Origin: Lantana camara
Taxonomy: Eukaryota > Streptophyta > Magnoliopsida > Lamiales > Verbenaceae
NCBI GenBank assembly: GCA_037501455.1
Contig: CM074856.1
Coordinates: forward strand, 94,438,001-94,502,000
Direction: 5' to 3'
DNA: 64,000 bases
Below are positions 1-10,949 of this stretch, in pieces. Each line of letters starts with the position of its first letter. The stretch's first letter is position 1. Under the pieces are notes generated by a model that saw only the letters and a list, made by a program, of their open reading frames with translations, was not told the origin of the DNA and ran no database searches. The translations under genes were made by a program, and so were the position numbers.

Positions 1-1819
1 ATTGATTTAGTATTCCAATTGTCGAGGCTTGGGTCACATGAAAGAAGTTGTAGGAAGAAATCGGGGAATGCTTCATATATAGAGAAATTGAAGATATGGT
101 GGGAGATATCCGAGGAACAAGAATTTGAGATCTTCAAAGAAATGTCATGACTTCAAGGTCCCGGTTCAAGCTTAAGAAGACACTTTTGGAAAGCAAAGGA
201 TTTGATACCGAACTCGGCACTTCCACCATGGTGCACAGTACACTAATGCATACATAACACTTCATACATGCATCTTTTATTTAATTTTGTGTTATCTTTC
301 TTTCTTCATTGCTTCTCGGTGCTTCCTTTTGATGCTTGTTGTTGTTTCTCTCGTTGTTTCCTTTGTGGAACTCTCTTCTTGAAGAGGTTTAGCGAGTTGA
401 GTGCCCGAGAGTGTTGGTGAGTTGTGAGGGTCAAGCTTGCCCGGTTGTTCTTCTTGGAGACGCCTTTTTAAGGTACGGGGTTACCTTAGGCGGGGTGGTT
501 GTTTTTAGGAGGTCCTTTTTGGGCTCAACGATATTTTCAGGTTTTAGACCGAAGACTAGCCCGTTTATATCCTTCGTGGAGCGGTTGGTTATTCTTGGAC
601 GGTGCGACAGGCTTTGTGGCTGGCCTTTGGGGTAACTGGAGGGTTGAGCCAAGCTTGAAGAGACAAAGACCGGAGTAAGACCTTCTTGATAATTCCTTGA
701 AAGTTGGGTTCATCACCACTTGATAGGGACGTTGAGACGGTTGTGGTTTTTATCCCAGAATTGAACCTTATTCCAAGTTTCCCTACCGGTGGACTCTAGC
801 GTGGATGTTAGAGTTCAGGGCGTAGTCGATAAGCTTTTAGAAGGTAGTTTCATCAATTGAGTACTTCTTCGTGGAGTGCTTAGTCTTATCTAAGGAAGAA
901 GACGGGACTTTAAGATGAAAATAAACTACCGTGAGCTACACGGGTTAACCGTGGGAGAAGAATACCCTTTCTCACTTCGAGGAGTGGTATCTTTACACTT
1001 CTTCAAAGTTTCGTGGGTAGCTCCAGTTGTGGTTTCTACAAGGGTATCATCGACTACGTGTTCGGTATAAGTCTCTAGTTCTATCGGGATTCAACAGGAG
1101 ATTCGTCTTGCTAGAAATGGTAATCCCGTGACATGAACGACATGGAAGAGGCACGGTTTTGAGTGGGATGAGGCGGTTGAAGCGAGTTACCTTTGGCGTT
1201 GACTTTTGTTTAGACGAGGGTACTCGAGGCTACATTGTTTACGATCAAGGCATTAAGGAAATCTTTGGTTGTGGGTTCTAGCGAGAGAGTGTGGCCTACG
1301 CCTCGAGAGTGCAAGGTCACAAGAATATCCCACTCTTTGTTTGCTTTTGTTCAAGGACTTGAAGAGTCGGTTTGATGTAGTAGCACGAGAAAGGAGGTTC
1401 CAAACTTTGTGTAGCAACGTCTAACGTGCCATCGGTTGAAGACCGAGCATCGAGAACCAACAGGATTCTCTAACTACTTCCGAATTCTATTTGGAAGTGG
1501 GGGCAGGTAACTAAGGACTTCGTGTCCGGTTTGCTATTCTAAGGAGATTTTGAGAGACTTCAAGGGGTGCTCGTTTTAAACGAGTCAACCTATGCTCTCT
1601 CGGTGCAGTTGTTCGAGCAGGGGTCATTAGTTTCGCAGTTTGGCAGAGAAGGTCCTTAGACTGTAGACTTCTATCGAGTCTTGTGGCGTGATTTAAATTC
1701 GAGAAGCCACTTGAAGACCGATCAGAGGAGCTCAATGGAAGTTAGAGTTGAACTTTGTTCCGGGTTCGATCAAGACTCTCTTAGGACCTAAGGACAGGTC
1801 CTTTTGAAGGAGGGGAGTT
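1..1819 (+). mobile_element. Element A, 3' part of internal region (non-coding)
   Basis: This lies immediately upstream of the element A LTR and ends in its polypurine tract, so it is the 3' end of A's internal domain; the rest lies left of the window. No reading frame resembles gag, protease, reverse transcriptase or integrase, and the longest open frames are under 80 codons. It contains one copy (about 216-275) of a motif rich in GGTGCA..GTACA and ATGCAT that recurs in the interiors of A2, B, C and E. It is either a decayed or a naturally non-coding interior; the clearly non-coding interiors of A2, C and E favour the latter. Confidence 0.7.
1784..1819 (+). promoter_or_regulatory. Element A PPT with upstream hairpin
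   Basis: The stem GGACCT (1784-1789) pairs with AGGTCC (1796-1801) around the loop AAGGAC. A purine tract, AGGAGGGGAG, follows and abuts the LTR start at 1820. The purine tract is the expected plus-strand primer of reverse transcription. The hairpin recurs at the same place in A2, B, C and E. Confidence 0.75.
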
Positions 1820-3141
1820 TGTAACATCCCGCTCGTCCGGCCGTACAGGTACGTGATTCGAGAGTGCTAAGTGCGCATTTAAATTATTTTATTTACGCAA
1901 TTTACGTGTTTATTTTATGCCTTATGTGAAATACTTGAATTATTTGATTTAATATTTGAAATTTTTATATGGAACTTATATGAACTATTTGAACGTTTAT
2001 GCTTTATTTGCCCGTTTTGATCCGTTTATGCCCGTTTTTAATTCTAAATTTTGTGATTACATGGCATACATGATTTATATATGTTATGAACTTGTTTATA
2101 TGCTCGTTACGTGTTTTAGGGTTCGTTTGTTACGGTTTTCGAACCGTTTTATTTGTTAGGGACTTAAGGGCCTAACTAGTTTTAGCGCACCTTGAGTTCC
2201 GGAAGGCGTATCTCGAGATCGGGGATTCGGATTCGAATTCTAGAAGTGAAATCAGACTCATAACGAAGAATGGGAGCTAGAGAACTTGGCCTCTTAATTT
2301 TCTAAGCCCATTTGATATCCCGTATTTCGTAGGAAACCGAGCGCTTGTGACAGATTTGCGACCCTCGCCCATTTTGCTCATATCCGACCCGTTTCTTATC
2401 CAAAATGACCCATATTTGAACCCATGTGACCCTTATTCATCCCTTTGTCTCTCTATCTTGCCTTCATCTCGGTTCAACCCAGGGGAAAAAAGAAAAGAAG
2501 CAAAAAACGTAGCAGCCAAGGGGAGAAAAGGAAAAGAGGGTAACCACTATTCATCCTTGCAATCTCTTGCTCGTTCGACCCCCGTTTCTCATCAAATTCG
2601 AAAGGTATGCCCAGAATTCGAACTTACATCTCCTTGCCTTTCTTTTAAATCTAATTTTGTTCATTTTCATCCATTTTTTAGCATGATATGAGAAGCTATG
2701 CGAATAGTTAGTTCTTGTGACTTATTTGATGAATTCTTGCCATTCTTTGAACCATTTCTTGATATTAAGCTAGATATTTGAACCTTAAGCCCCCTTCTAT
2801 GATTATATGAAACCAAATTTCGTGATTTATGGCTGTAATTCTAACCACCATTGTTACATTTTATAAAATTTGAAGATATGAGTTCATATGTATCTCTTTG
2901 CTTCCTTGAGTCGTTTTTGGTTGTTTGTTGCGTGTTATGGATGTATTTTGCTGTCCTTACCTTGCCCTTTTGTTGCCTTTTCGTGCTGCTTTGGTTGCTG
3001 AGTTTGGAGATGAAGAAAACAGGGGCTGAACTCCATTTCCACGACTGCAAAGTGCAGTCACGGCCGCGAGCGGGAAATGAAGGGCGCGACCCCATTTTCG
3101 CCCAGTTTCGACCTGAGTTTGCTGCTTTGGCTGGAGATGGT

Positions 3142-3163
3142 GGTGGTCACGCCCGTGACCACC
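3142..3163. repeat. Family-specific palindrome in LTR A
   Basis: The ten-base arm GGTGGTCACG (3142-3151), a spacer CC, then the exact reverse complement of the arm (3154-3163). The core reads CGCCCG. A related GGTCGCGACC palindrome lies about ten bases downstream, and GACTGCA/TGCAGTC arms lie at about 3044-3060. Similar palindromes with other arms occur in A2, B, C, E and G. Confidence 0.8.
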
Positions 3164-4009
3164 TTTGCACTGGTCGCGACCCATTTTGGAGCCAAGTTCG
3201 AGCGGTTGCTGCTGTGGTGTTTTATTTTCCGTTTCGTTTGTGTTTTTCGTGTTCTTCTTGCTTCTTTCTTGCCTAGTATGTGTAGGTAATTTGTTATATT
3301 ATATGTTACGTGCGATATTATGAATTTATCTCATGAATTCAATGCTTCTACGTGGAATAAATGACCTATGTGTGTCATATGTGCTTAAATGTGCATGCAT
3401 GAACTACTATGATATTTCTTTGATTCATTTGATGTTTTCTCGTTTCTCTTCTTTTATGCATGCAAAATTAATGTGTAATATTATGTGTTACATGTTCTAT
3501 TATGAATTTAATGTGTGAATTTGATGCTCTTATGTGCAATATTTGGCCTAATATGCTATATATGTCCTCCTATGTGCATGCATGGATCTATATGACGTAT
3601 AAGTGTTTCGTTTAATATTTTCTTGTCTCTTTTCTTGTATGCATGGATGTCTAACGTATGATATAATGTGTTATGAGTAGTATATGAATTTTATAAATTT
3701 ATTTAGCATGTAATATGCGGACTGTGACTTGATACGATTAAATATGGCATAAATGAACCTAAATGACATCTCATTGCATTTTATTGCATTATTTGCATAC
3801 ATATGCATTTTTCGAGCTTCTAAGTGGTTCATACCGAGTCTAAGTTTATCTCTTGTCTTTGTTTTGTCCTTAGGTTCGTTCCGTGGTTGAAGAGGAGGTC
3901 TCTTAGGAGTGTTTTGAGTTCGTTTCGCCCGATGTAGTCGACAAGGTGAGGTTTTTCTTCCTTTTAGTTAAGTGACCTACAACCCTACTTGTATTTTAAG
4001 CCCACATGC

Positions 4010-4012
<3 letters not shown>

Positions 4013-4055
<43 letters not shown>
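4013..4055. repeat. (AT)n microsatellite in LTR A
   Basis: An uninterrupted AT dinucleotide run of about 43 bp. Comparable AT runs occupy a similar part of LTRs B, C, D and A2. Confidence 0.95.
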
Positions 4056-4059
<4 letters not shown>

Positions 4060-5260
4060 GAGTTTGATTAGTATTTTGTGGGATTTGTCCCTTTTGCTAT
4101 GAATTATTGGAAAACGCTTATATATAAATGTAACCTATTTTATGTTTATTTGATTTGAAAAGGGGTTGGTGTGTGTGAACATTTTGAAAATAGCGAGACT
4201 ACGACTTTGAATATGAAGTCGGAAAATTTTAAAATTTTGAAATTGCTAAGATTATGAATTATGAATTATGAAATGGGCCCGGAGGTTTGTGTGAAGGAGC
4301 CCCGAGGTGGTGTCGGGCCGTCGGGTCTACTCCTAATCATGGCCTCCATATGTTGGAAAGGATGTCCCGGAACCCACCAGGAGGTTTGGTCGGGGGATGG
4401 AGTCCGAGGGTTGGAGAAGCATTGAGCACTCCCCTCAGCTGTTAGATGGTTAGGGTAGGAACAAACCTTCCATCGCCGGAGAAGTGGTAGGTTTATGTTA
4501 TTTGATTTCGTTTGAATATGGAAGGAGTTAGGTGGGTTTGAACTCGTTCTCCAAGTCTTTTGATTTTGATTTTGGATACGGTTCGTGAAACGGGAGTGGA
4601 TTATAAACTATTAAAATTGGATGATTTTGGCCTTCGGCCTTAAACCTTTTTCTTACATATATAGTATCACACGATAAAATGATTTAGAATGCAAAAACCA
4701 CGCCCTAGTTCATGAACTACTTAATTTTGAATATGCTATGTTCTTACGTTTATGTACGTGTGCGTGTGTTAGCCCCCTCGCCAGTCTTTAGGACTAACCC
4801 CTCTTCGTTGTTTTCTTTTCCCTTTGTCTCTTTTGAGTTACAGGTTTCCGTGGGAGTTGTGTGCTAGGTGACGGTCGTTTGTCGAGTCTTGGGTTTTGTT
4901 CTTTTAGTTTCATGCATCTTTCTAGTTATTCTGTACCTTTGAACTTATGGAAATTATGTATCTACGAATATGAATTGAAATTTAAGAAAATGTATAGAAG
5001 CTTTGAAATTTGAGATTTGATACTTGCATATCTTGATAATTATAAGCATGTATTTTCTTATATTTGAATTCCTGGGGCTTCTGCTTTTGTTCTGTTTTTA
5101 TTTACGCACTCTGATTTAGGTTCTAGACCGCTTAGCATAGGAGAGATTTTTGTTTGTCACCCGTTCGCCATAGCTTGATACATGTACGAAGTTTCCATTT
5201 CGTTACACGTCTCGGGCTTTGGTGCGGAGGATGTGGTGCCCTTCGCTACGGAGTGCTACA

Positions 5261-5793
5261 GTAACGCCCGTTACCTATACTACCCGGGACGCCTGACCTC
5301 GTTAATGGGCGTTACTGAAAAGTAACTGCTAGGGTGTAACGCCCGTTAATGCTGCTCCGCCCAAAACACAATTAAAACACAAACACAAAATGGATGGTGC
5401 TCAATCACGTCAATTAACCGAAATTAACTCATGTAATTCTATCAATCCATAGTGCACCGTTCTCGAAACACATAAACATATATATCCATTCATATCAACA
5501 ATTCATTCTCCTCAAGAAAGAAAATCAATGCCATGCACATGTATACGAACAAAGTAAATGGACCTCAATATTGACAATAACGCTCAAATCACGGTCCTTG
5601 CACCATTTAGACCTTGGCTTCCCAGTAAAACATCGAGTGACCTGCAAACAAGAGAGACAACTCAATTATCACGAGAAAAACGAGGACGAAAGAAATGAAA
5701 ACAACGGAAACAAAAACAAAACAAAAGGAAAAAGAAAGAAAAAGTTAGTTATAAGTTATAGTCCTTCGCTTGACTTTGGAAACCGGATTGGGA
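5261..5793 (-). mobile_element. Athila-like element remnant, part downstream of protease
   Basis: Read on the minus strand this follows the protease stop. It holds a pyrimidine-rich stretch ending in a splice-acceptor-like TTTGCAG|GTCACTC (plus-strand about 5636-5653), then sequence with no open frame. Its last part carries palindromic GTAACG-CC-CGTTAC (5261-5274) and shorter versions near 5301-5350. The same arms occur in the 7036-8557 segment, which ties the two pieces to one family. It is cut by the end of LTR A at 5260, so element A probably inserted here. No RT or integrase remains. Confidence 0.5.
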
Positions 5794-7035
5794 TTAACAA
5801 TCCCAAAGCAACGAGTCAGAAGGAGTGACCTCATTCTTGTTACTCACAAAACCAGAGCTTGATCTCCAAGTATCTAATTTCAAAACATCCTTCATTCTCG
5901 ATCTTTGAGACTTCAGTTTTTCTACCCAATCAACTACATCTCTTTTCTCCGTAAACAATGTCGTTCCGTCAGGGGTATCACTTATAACCTTAATCATGCA
6001 ACACTTATCCGGAATCACCGGTGGTGTAATGGAACCAAAATTCCTAAACTCCATTCGTTCATCTCCTATTTTGAACGTGAGCCGTCCATTCTGAACATCT
6101 ATATCTGCTCCAGCCGTAGCCAGAAACGGTCTTCCAAGGATCAATGGTATCCTCTCATCGGTCTCAATATTAAGAACTACATAATCAGTAGGAATGTGAA
6201 ATCTTCCAACTTCTACCAAAACATCTTCAAGAATTCCTGTCGGATATTTCACCGATCTGTTTTTTAGTTGCAGTGTCATATTCGTCGGTGTAAGCTCCTT
6301 CACTCCTAATTTCCTGCAAGTAGATAACGGAATTAAACTCACACTAGCTCCTAAATCACATAAAACATTTTGAAATTGCATTGAACCAATAGTAAGAGGA
6401 ATTGAAAAACTCCCTGGATCTTTAAGCTTCGGGGGAAGCTTATGCTGAATAATAGCATTGCATTCCTCAGTAAGTATCACAGTAGTGAAGTTCTCAGACT
6501 TCTCTTTACTTGAAATCACTTCTTTCTCTAAATTCTCCTTCTTAAGATCATCTTCCTCTTCAACTCTCTCAACTACAACTTTCTCAACATCCGAACCTGC
6601 AAGTATCTATGGACCTTCATTTTCTCTATTGTCTCCTACAAATATGGCCTGACAATACACCTTAGGATTATTTCCAGTTTGGCTTGGCAGCATTCCTGGG
6701 CCTCTCAGATTCAAAGATTGGACAATCTGGCCAATCTAAGTCTCCAAAGTTCTGGTTTGATTTACCACTTGATCTAATTGAGCTTCCAACTTCTGATGTC
6801 GACACGTAGACACAGTTATGAACTTCTCCAGTGCGACCTCCCATCCCTGCTTTTGCTCCTGTTGAGGGGGTGCAACATTAAATGGGGCTGATGGTCGTGT
6901 TTGGAATTGCTGCCTAGGCTAAAACTGCGGCCTAGGTTGAGGTGGTTGTTGAACATTCTGATTATTAGACCATGACAAGTGAGGGTGATTCTTCCATCCT
7001 GGATTGTAGGTGTTTGAGTAAGGATTATTGTTGTG
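5794..7035 (-). pseudogene. Athila-type gag-protease, broken
   Basis: Translated from the minus strand, the 5' part carries the gag C-terminal motif NPYSNTYNPGW next to NHPHLSWSN, which is typical of Athila-lineage gag. The C-terminal 240 residues are a retropepsin with active site DLGASVSLIPL and the second motif ILGRPFLATAGA. The protease would mature the Gag-Pol polyprotein in the virus-like particle. The gag part has three in-frame stops, near 6918, 6737 and 6607; the frame is otherwise kept, and the last 241 codons (5794-6519) are open. The gag N-terminus is missing because the sequence switches abruptly to the inverted-repeat segment at 7035. There is no pol downstream. Lineage is confident; function is lost. 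Confidence 0.85.
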
Positions 7036-7086
7036 TGTAGAAATTGTATGATTTTGAGAGTTAATTAGATTATATTTTGGTGCCGT
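7034..7086 (+). repeat. Left arm of about 51-bp inverted repeat
   Basis: It begins TGTAGAAATTG at 7036 and ends GGTGCCGT. It matches the reverse complement of 8507-8559 with two substitutions by eye. The match stops abruptly after GGTGCCGT. Confidence 0.9.
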
Positions 7087-8557
7087 AGAAATTCCATGTA
7101 CTCAATGATTATTGTAGGATTTTACTACAGTTAAAAACCAGTCGTGCAAGTGTACACTAACATACGCGCAGCACAATAGGATCGAACCCACAGGGAAGGG
7201 AAATCAATCACTACTCTATATTCTTGTCTAATCTAAAGACCTAACGAAAACAATTGTGGTTTTATCTATTAATCTACTAAAACAGAAATCAACAATTAAC
7301 TAGAATTAAACACCAGTAATACTAAGACACACAAATAAATTCAGTAAACTAAACAGGCAGGGGAAAAGTAATGAATCATACAATCAAGAGCTGATATGAT
7401 ACTCGTCTGACAAGCGTAATTCTACAACCTAGTCACTTGTATTTGTATTACCCTCTCTCAAGGTGTAACCAAGTGCTTAATTAGTGTTCAATGTTGCTCT
7501 CGCAATCACCAATAGTTAATTAAACCATAGGAACAAGACTAGTGTAATTCAATATTCTAGCGGCTCGGCATGGAATAAGATTACTGTTGTATAAGCTAGG
7601 ACCAAATCTCTTTGTACCCTACAACTTACAAGTTATGAAAACCATCTAAATTACCATCACTCTTTCGATCTATAGGCAATTATGACACATGCTAAGGGTG
7701 ATCAGGTCATCGCAAGTCAATTCAAACCTGTTTTCAAACTAAGAATTAACATAAGTCATTCAAGCATCTTATCAAACATCTATCATGCAATCTTCATCAA
7801 TCCCCCTAGCCCTAGAGAATTAGCTACTCATAATTAAAGCAAAACTCATCAAACTAAAGGAAATTGTTTTAAAATAAATCATTGTCATAAAATCTAAACA
7901 AAGTCTCAAAAACAAAAGCATAAACATTCAGCAATATCTAAAAACGAATCTAACATACGAAAACTAATCAAAACTAAATTCAATGGAATTAGTTTGTAAA
8001 TTAAAGCAATAATAAAACCAAAGATCGTTCTAGGAATTTAATCCTCTCGTCTTCTAAAATTCTCTGAAAAATCTCTGAAACTCTTGGTCTTCTCTCCAAA
8101 CCCTAGGTCTTGACCTGAAAGTAAAGCTCTAAAAAAGACTCCAAAAATACACTAATATAGCAGCCCAAATATAATTCTCGCCGCCGTAGGTAACGGACGT
8201 TACCTCTCCATGTACATTTCTTGTTAACGCCCGTTACTGGTTGAAATCGCATAAACGTTTTTATTAGTGGTAAGGGGCATTACCACTTTCCTTCTGCATA
8301 GGGGTAACGGCCGTTACCCCTCTTCTCTCACCAAAAGCTCCACTCCTGTGGCTAGTAACGGGGGTTACCAGTTTTGTACTCCTAAGTGGTAACGGGGGTT
8401 ACCATAATTTCCTCCGAAAATGCGTGAAATCACTTTGCTTCGTCGTTTTGTTACTCCAACTCTAAAATCACCTGAACGGAGCAAAATAAACACATAAAAT
8501 CATCAAACGGCACCAAAATATAATCTAATTAACGCTCAAAATCATGCAATTTCTACA
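7036..8557 (-). mobile_element. Inverted-repeat-bounded 1.5 kb segment, LTR-like or TIR element
   Basis: The segment starts TG and ends CA on both strands because its 51-bp ends are inverted copies. Minus-strand reading gives a cluster of GTAACG-type palindromes, a TATA-like CTATATTAG (about 8150) and then an AT-rich stretch with a GGTTCGATCC-type motif near 7180. It has no open frame above 60 codons. Gag of an Athila-like element ends against its left edge and reverse transcriptase of a Copia element ends against its right edge, so the two flanks come from different elements. I see no target duplication. It may be a solo LTR of the Athila-like element carried by a recombination, or a non-autonomous element with long terminal inverted repeats. 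Confidence 0.55.
8188..8403. repeat. Cluster of GTAACG palindromes
   Basis: Members are AGGTAACG-GA-CGTTACCT (8188-8205), TAACG-CC-CGTTA (8225-8236), a pair with ten-base arms AGGGGTAACG and spacer GC (8300-8321), an imperfect copy near 8355, and GGTAAC-GGGG-GTTACC (8388-8403). Arm length varies but the TAACG/CGTTA heart is constant. Confidence 0.85.
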
Positions 8558-8559
8558 CA
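8507..8559 (-). repeat. Right arm of about 51-bp inverted repeat
   Basis: Reverse complement of 7034-7086 with two differences. Directly right of it the minus-strand Copia reverse transcriptase frame stops, so this edge is a sharp breakpoint. Confidence 0.9.
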
Positions 8560-9369
8560 AAACAGATTTTATTGCTTCTTTCCACTGTTCAGAGTCCGAA
8601 TCTAACAGTGCTTCGTCATAAGTTAATGGATCATTATCCATTTGAGATGTTTGATGGAGAAAACCATACCATCTCTCTGGTTATCTAGGAATGCGTTCAG
8701 AACATCTTATTTGAGGAGGATTTTCGCGTATATCACTCTCTTGGGTAGGGATAGGGACGTTATTCTCCAAGCTAGGCGTGGAACCTTGGTCTCGAACCTC
8801 TTCAAGTTCTGCGATCTTGCCTTTCTTTTCTTTAAGGAACGAGTCCTCAAGAAAAGTGTCGTTTCTTGACACAAAAACCTTTTGTTCAAGAGGATCATAG
8901 AAATAATATCCTATTGACTCTCTAAAATATCCTACGAAGTTACATAAGCTTGATCTAGCTTCAAGCTTATCTCCCACTGTTCTCTTCATGTAAGCAGGAC
9001 AACCCCAAATTCTTAAGTAAGAATAGTTAGGGATTTTGCCAAACCATATCTCATACGGGGTTTTGGGTACAGATTTGGAGGGAACAAGATTCAGAATCTT
9101 AACTGCTGATTCTAGGGCATAGCCCAAGAATGATGGTGGTAATTCAGTGAAACTCATCATGGAACGAATCATATCAAGTAGGGTTATGCTCCTTCTTTCC
9201 GAAACTCCATTTAATTGAGGAGTTCCCGGAGGAGTCCACTGAGAGATAATTCCATTATCTCTGAGATGACTAAGGAATTCACCACATAGATACTCGCCAT
9301 CTCGATCAGATCGAAGTGTCTTAATCTTGTGACCAATTTGGTTCTCAACCTCCTTTGAAGTTCCAAGAA
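8558..9369 (-). pseudogene. Copia integrase C-terminal part and start of reverse transcriptase, broken
   Basis: The minus-strand translation continues the integrase with SDRDGEYLCGEF, then NGVSERR carrying the catalytic glutamate. Next come the conserved GYALESAVKILNLVPSK region and the C-terminal GCPAYMKR and FVGYF motifs. After an in-frame TAG at about 8681-8683 the frame goes on through PERWYGFL into the RT start, DEALLDSDSEQWKEAI, and ends at 8558. The RT catalytic domain and RNase H are absent. The frame differs from the upstream pol segment, so a frameshift lies near 9345-9375. It cannot make a working integrase. Confidence 0.88.
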
Positions 9370-10353
9370 TTAGTCAAAGGCTTTAGATTTATACTTCATT
9401 AAGTACACATAACCAAAACTACTAAAGTCGTCTATGAAGGTTATGAAATACTGATGATTATTTCTAGTACTTATACTAAGTGGTCCACAAACATCAGTAT
9501 GGATTAAATCCAATGCTTTAGTGGCACATTCCACTTTACCATTAATGGGAGATTTAGCCATCTTTCCTTTAAGACATGATTCACGATGAGTTAACTCTTT
9601 AAGTTCATTATCATAGAATGATCCTAAATTGGTTAACTTAGCAATCCTATCTTTAGAAACGTGGCCTAAACGTGCGTGCCATAAAGAAGTCGAGATCTTG
9701 TCATCTCTTTTGCATTTGTTTAATTGTTGTATATTTAAAATATTGGTGTCTTTAGTTGTATAAAGTCTATTAGATAATGTACCAAGTAAAACGAAAGCTA
9801 TATTCTTCTTAAGATAAAATTTTCCATTTCTGGAGAAAGTCTCATATCCTTCACAATCTAATATTGGAATGGAAATGATATTACAAATAATAGAAGGTAC
9901 ATAAAGGACTTTGTTCAAAACTAAAGTAAAGACACCAAAATCTAATCTACACGTCCCAATGGCTTGGGCTTGAACGCTTGATCCATTCCCAACCTTCAAG
10001 ATGAATTCTCCTTCTTCAAGCTGCCGAACCTCATTTAGCATCTGTACATCATTACAGATATGAGCTCCACGGCCGGTATCAATTACCCAAGAGTTAGAAT
10101 CAATAGATAGATTTACTTCAACAATAAACACACCTTTCTTTAGGGTATCCTTGTACTCTTGGCAGTTCCTCTTCCAATGCCCTTTCTTGCCACAATGGTG
10201 GCAAACGTCCTCTCTCTGATCCCTTTTCTTCTTGGCCTTTCTCTTCTTAACTGCTCCATCGGGTTTAAGAGATCCTTTCTTCTTGGGAACTTTCTTCCCT
10301 TTGCCTTTAGAAGGCCTAGAAGAGGAAGTGACCATCATTACTTTGTTATCCAT
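9370..10353 (-). pseudogene. Copia gag C-terminus, protease and integrase N-terminal part
   Basis: A 327-codon open frame. A basic tract leads into one zinc knuckle, CHHCGKKGHWKRNC, of the CX2CX4HX4C type, near residues 51-64. It is followed by the protease site WVIDTGRGAHICND, the GAG-pre-integrase region LWHARLGHVSKDRIAKL, and the integrase core with DLIHTDVCGPL and YFITFIDDFS, which carry the first two acidic residues of the DDE triad. The order protease-integrase before reverse transcriptase defines Ty1/Copia. The usual CxxC of the pre-integrase zinc finger reads ESCLKG here, so it is incomplete. A stop near 9370 ends the frame. The gag lies in another frame upstream. Confidence 0.9.
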
Positions 10354-10949
10354 CTTATCGTGACTTCAGCAGTCACAAGTTGACTAATAAGCTCAACGAC
10401 AGTAGAATGAGCATGATTCATATTTAAGTTCAGCACGAAAGGATTGAATGATGGTGGAAGCGATGCGAGCAACAAATTCACGGCGAGGTCCTGGCTTAGA
10501 GGCATCTCCATGGAAGTAAGCTTCTCGTTCAAAGCAAGGAACTTAAGTCCATGTTCGTGGAAACTTGTACCTTCCTTCATTCTGAGATGAAAGAGCTCCT
10601 TAGAGGTGTTGTACCTTAGAACACGCTCTTTGGGGTGGTACAATTGCTCGAGATGGTCATAAATCTCCCAAGCGTATTCCATAGACTCATGTTGCCTTTG
10701 CATGTCCGGAGACATGTTAGCCAACATGAGACAATGGGCTTGAAGATTATCTTCAGACCATTTCTCAATCGCGTCTCTTTCGGCCCGAGTCGGAGCCTCA
10801 CCCTCAGGGGTAGGCTCTCCCTCGAAGAGAACATATCTTCTCTTCTCAGAATCTAAAACTATCTTTAGATTCCAAAGCCAATCAGAGTAATTGGGCCCCG
10901 TCAACTTGTTTGATTCGAGGATGGATACCAAAGGGTTTTTGGTTGCCAT
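10338..10949 (-). pseudogene. Copia gag N-terminal part
   Basis: A 203-codon frame beginning MATKNPLVSILESNKLTGPN, the usual start of a UBN2-type plant Copia gag. It keeps the YSDWLWNLKIVL and LYHPKERVLRYNTSKELFHLRM regions. Gag would form the cytoplasmic virus-like particle. The start is supported by the family's N-terminus. The frame runs out at 10338, where the continuing gag-pol is in another frame, so a small indel lies near 10345-10360. Copia gag and pol are usually one frame, so I read this as damage rather than programmed shifting. Confidence 0.88.

Larger units (their letters stand above)
1820..5260 (+). mobile_element. Element A, 3' LTR (3441 bp)
   Basis: It starts TGTAACATCCCGCTCG right after a polypurine tract and ends GAGTGCTACA, as the other LTRs here do. 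The partner LTR and left target duplication lie outside the window; the right duplication would be GTAAC (5261-5265). A putative leader intron runs from the donor AAAG|GTATGC (GT at 2605) to the acceptor TTACAG|GT (AG at 4842-4843), with a CTAAC branch-site candidate at 4794-4798. A palindrome cluster lies at about 3044-3180 and an AT microsatellite at 4013-4055. No coding sequence is seen. Confidence 0.85.

Noticed and set aside
2851..3276. 141-codon plus frame in LTR A
   Set aside because: It spans the palindrome cluster within the putative intron, has low-complexity hydrophobic runs and no recognisable domain. Overlapping frames of similar length exist on both strands.
7036..8557. Firm call as a MITE or Mutator-like element
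   Set aside because: Long inverted ends fit, but there is no target duplication and the TG..CA ends and promoter-like content also fit an LTR, so the class was left open.
10159..10383. Plus-strand frame over the Copia gag-pol
   Set aside because: It is antisense to a recognised coding region with a zinc knuckle and protease motif.
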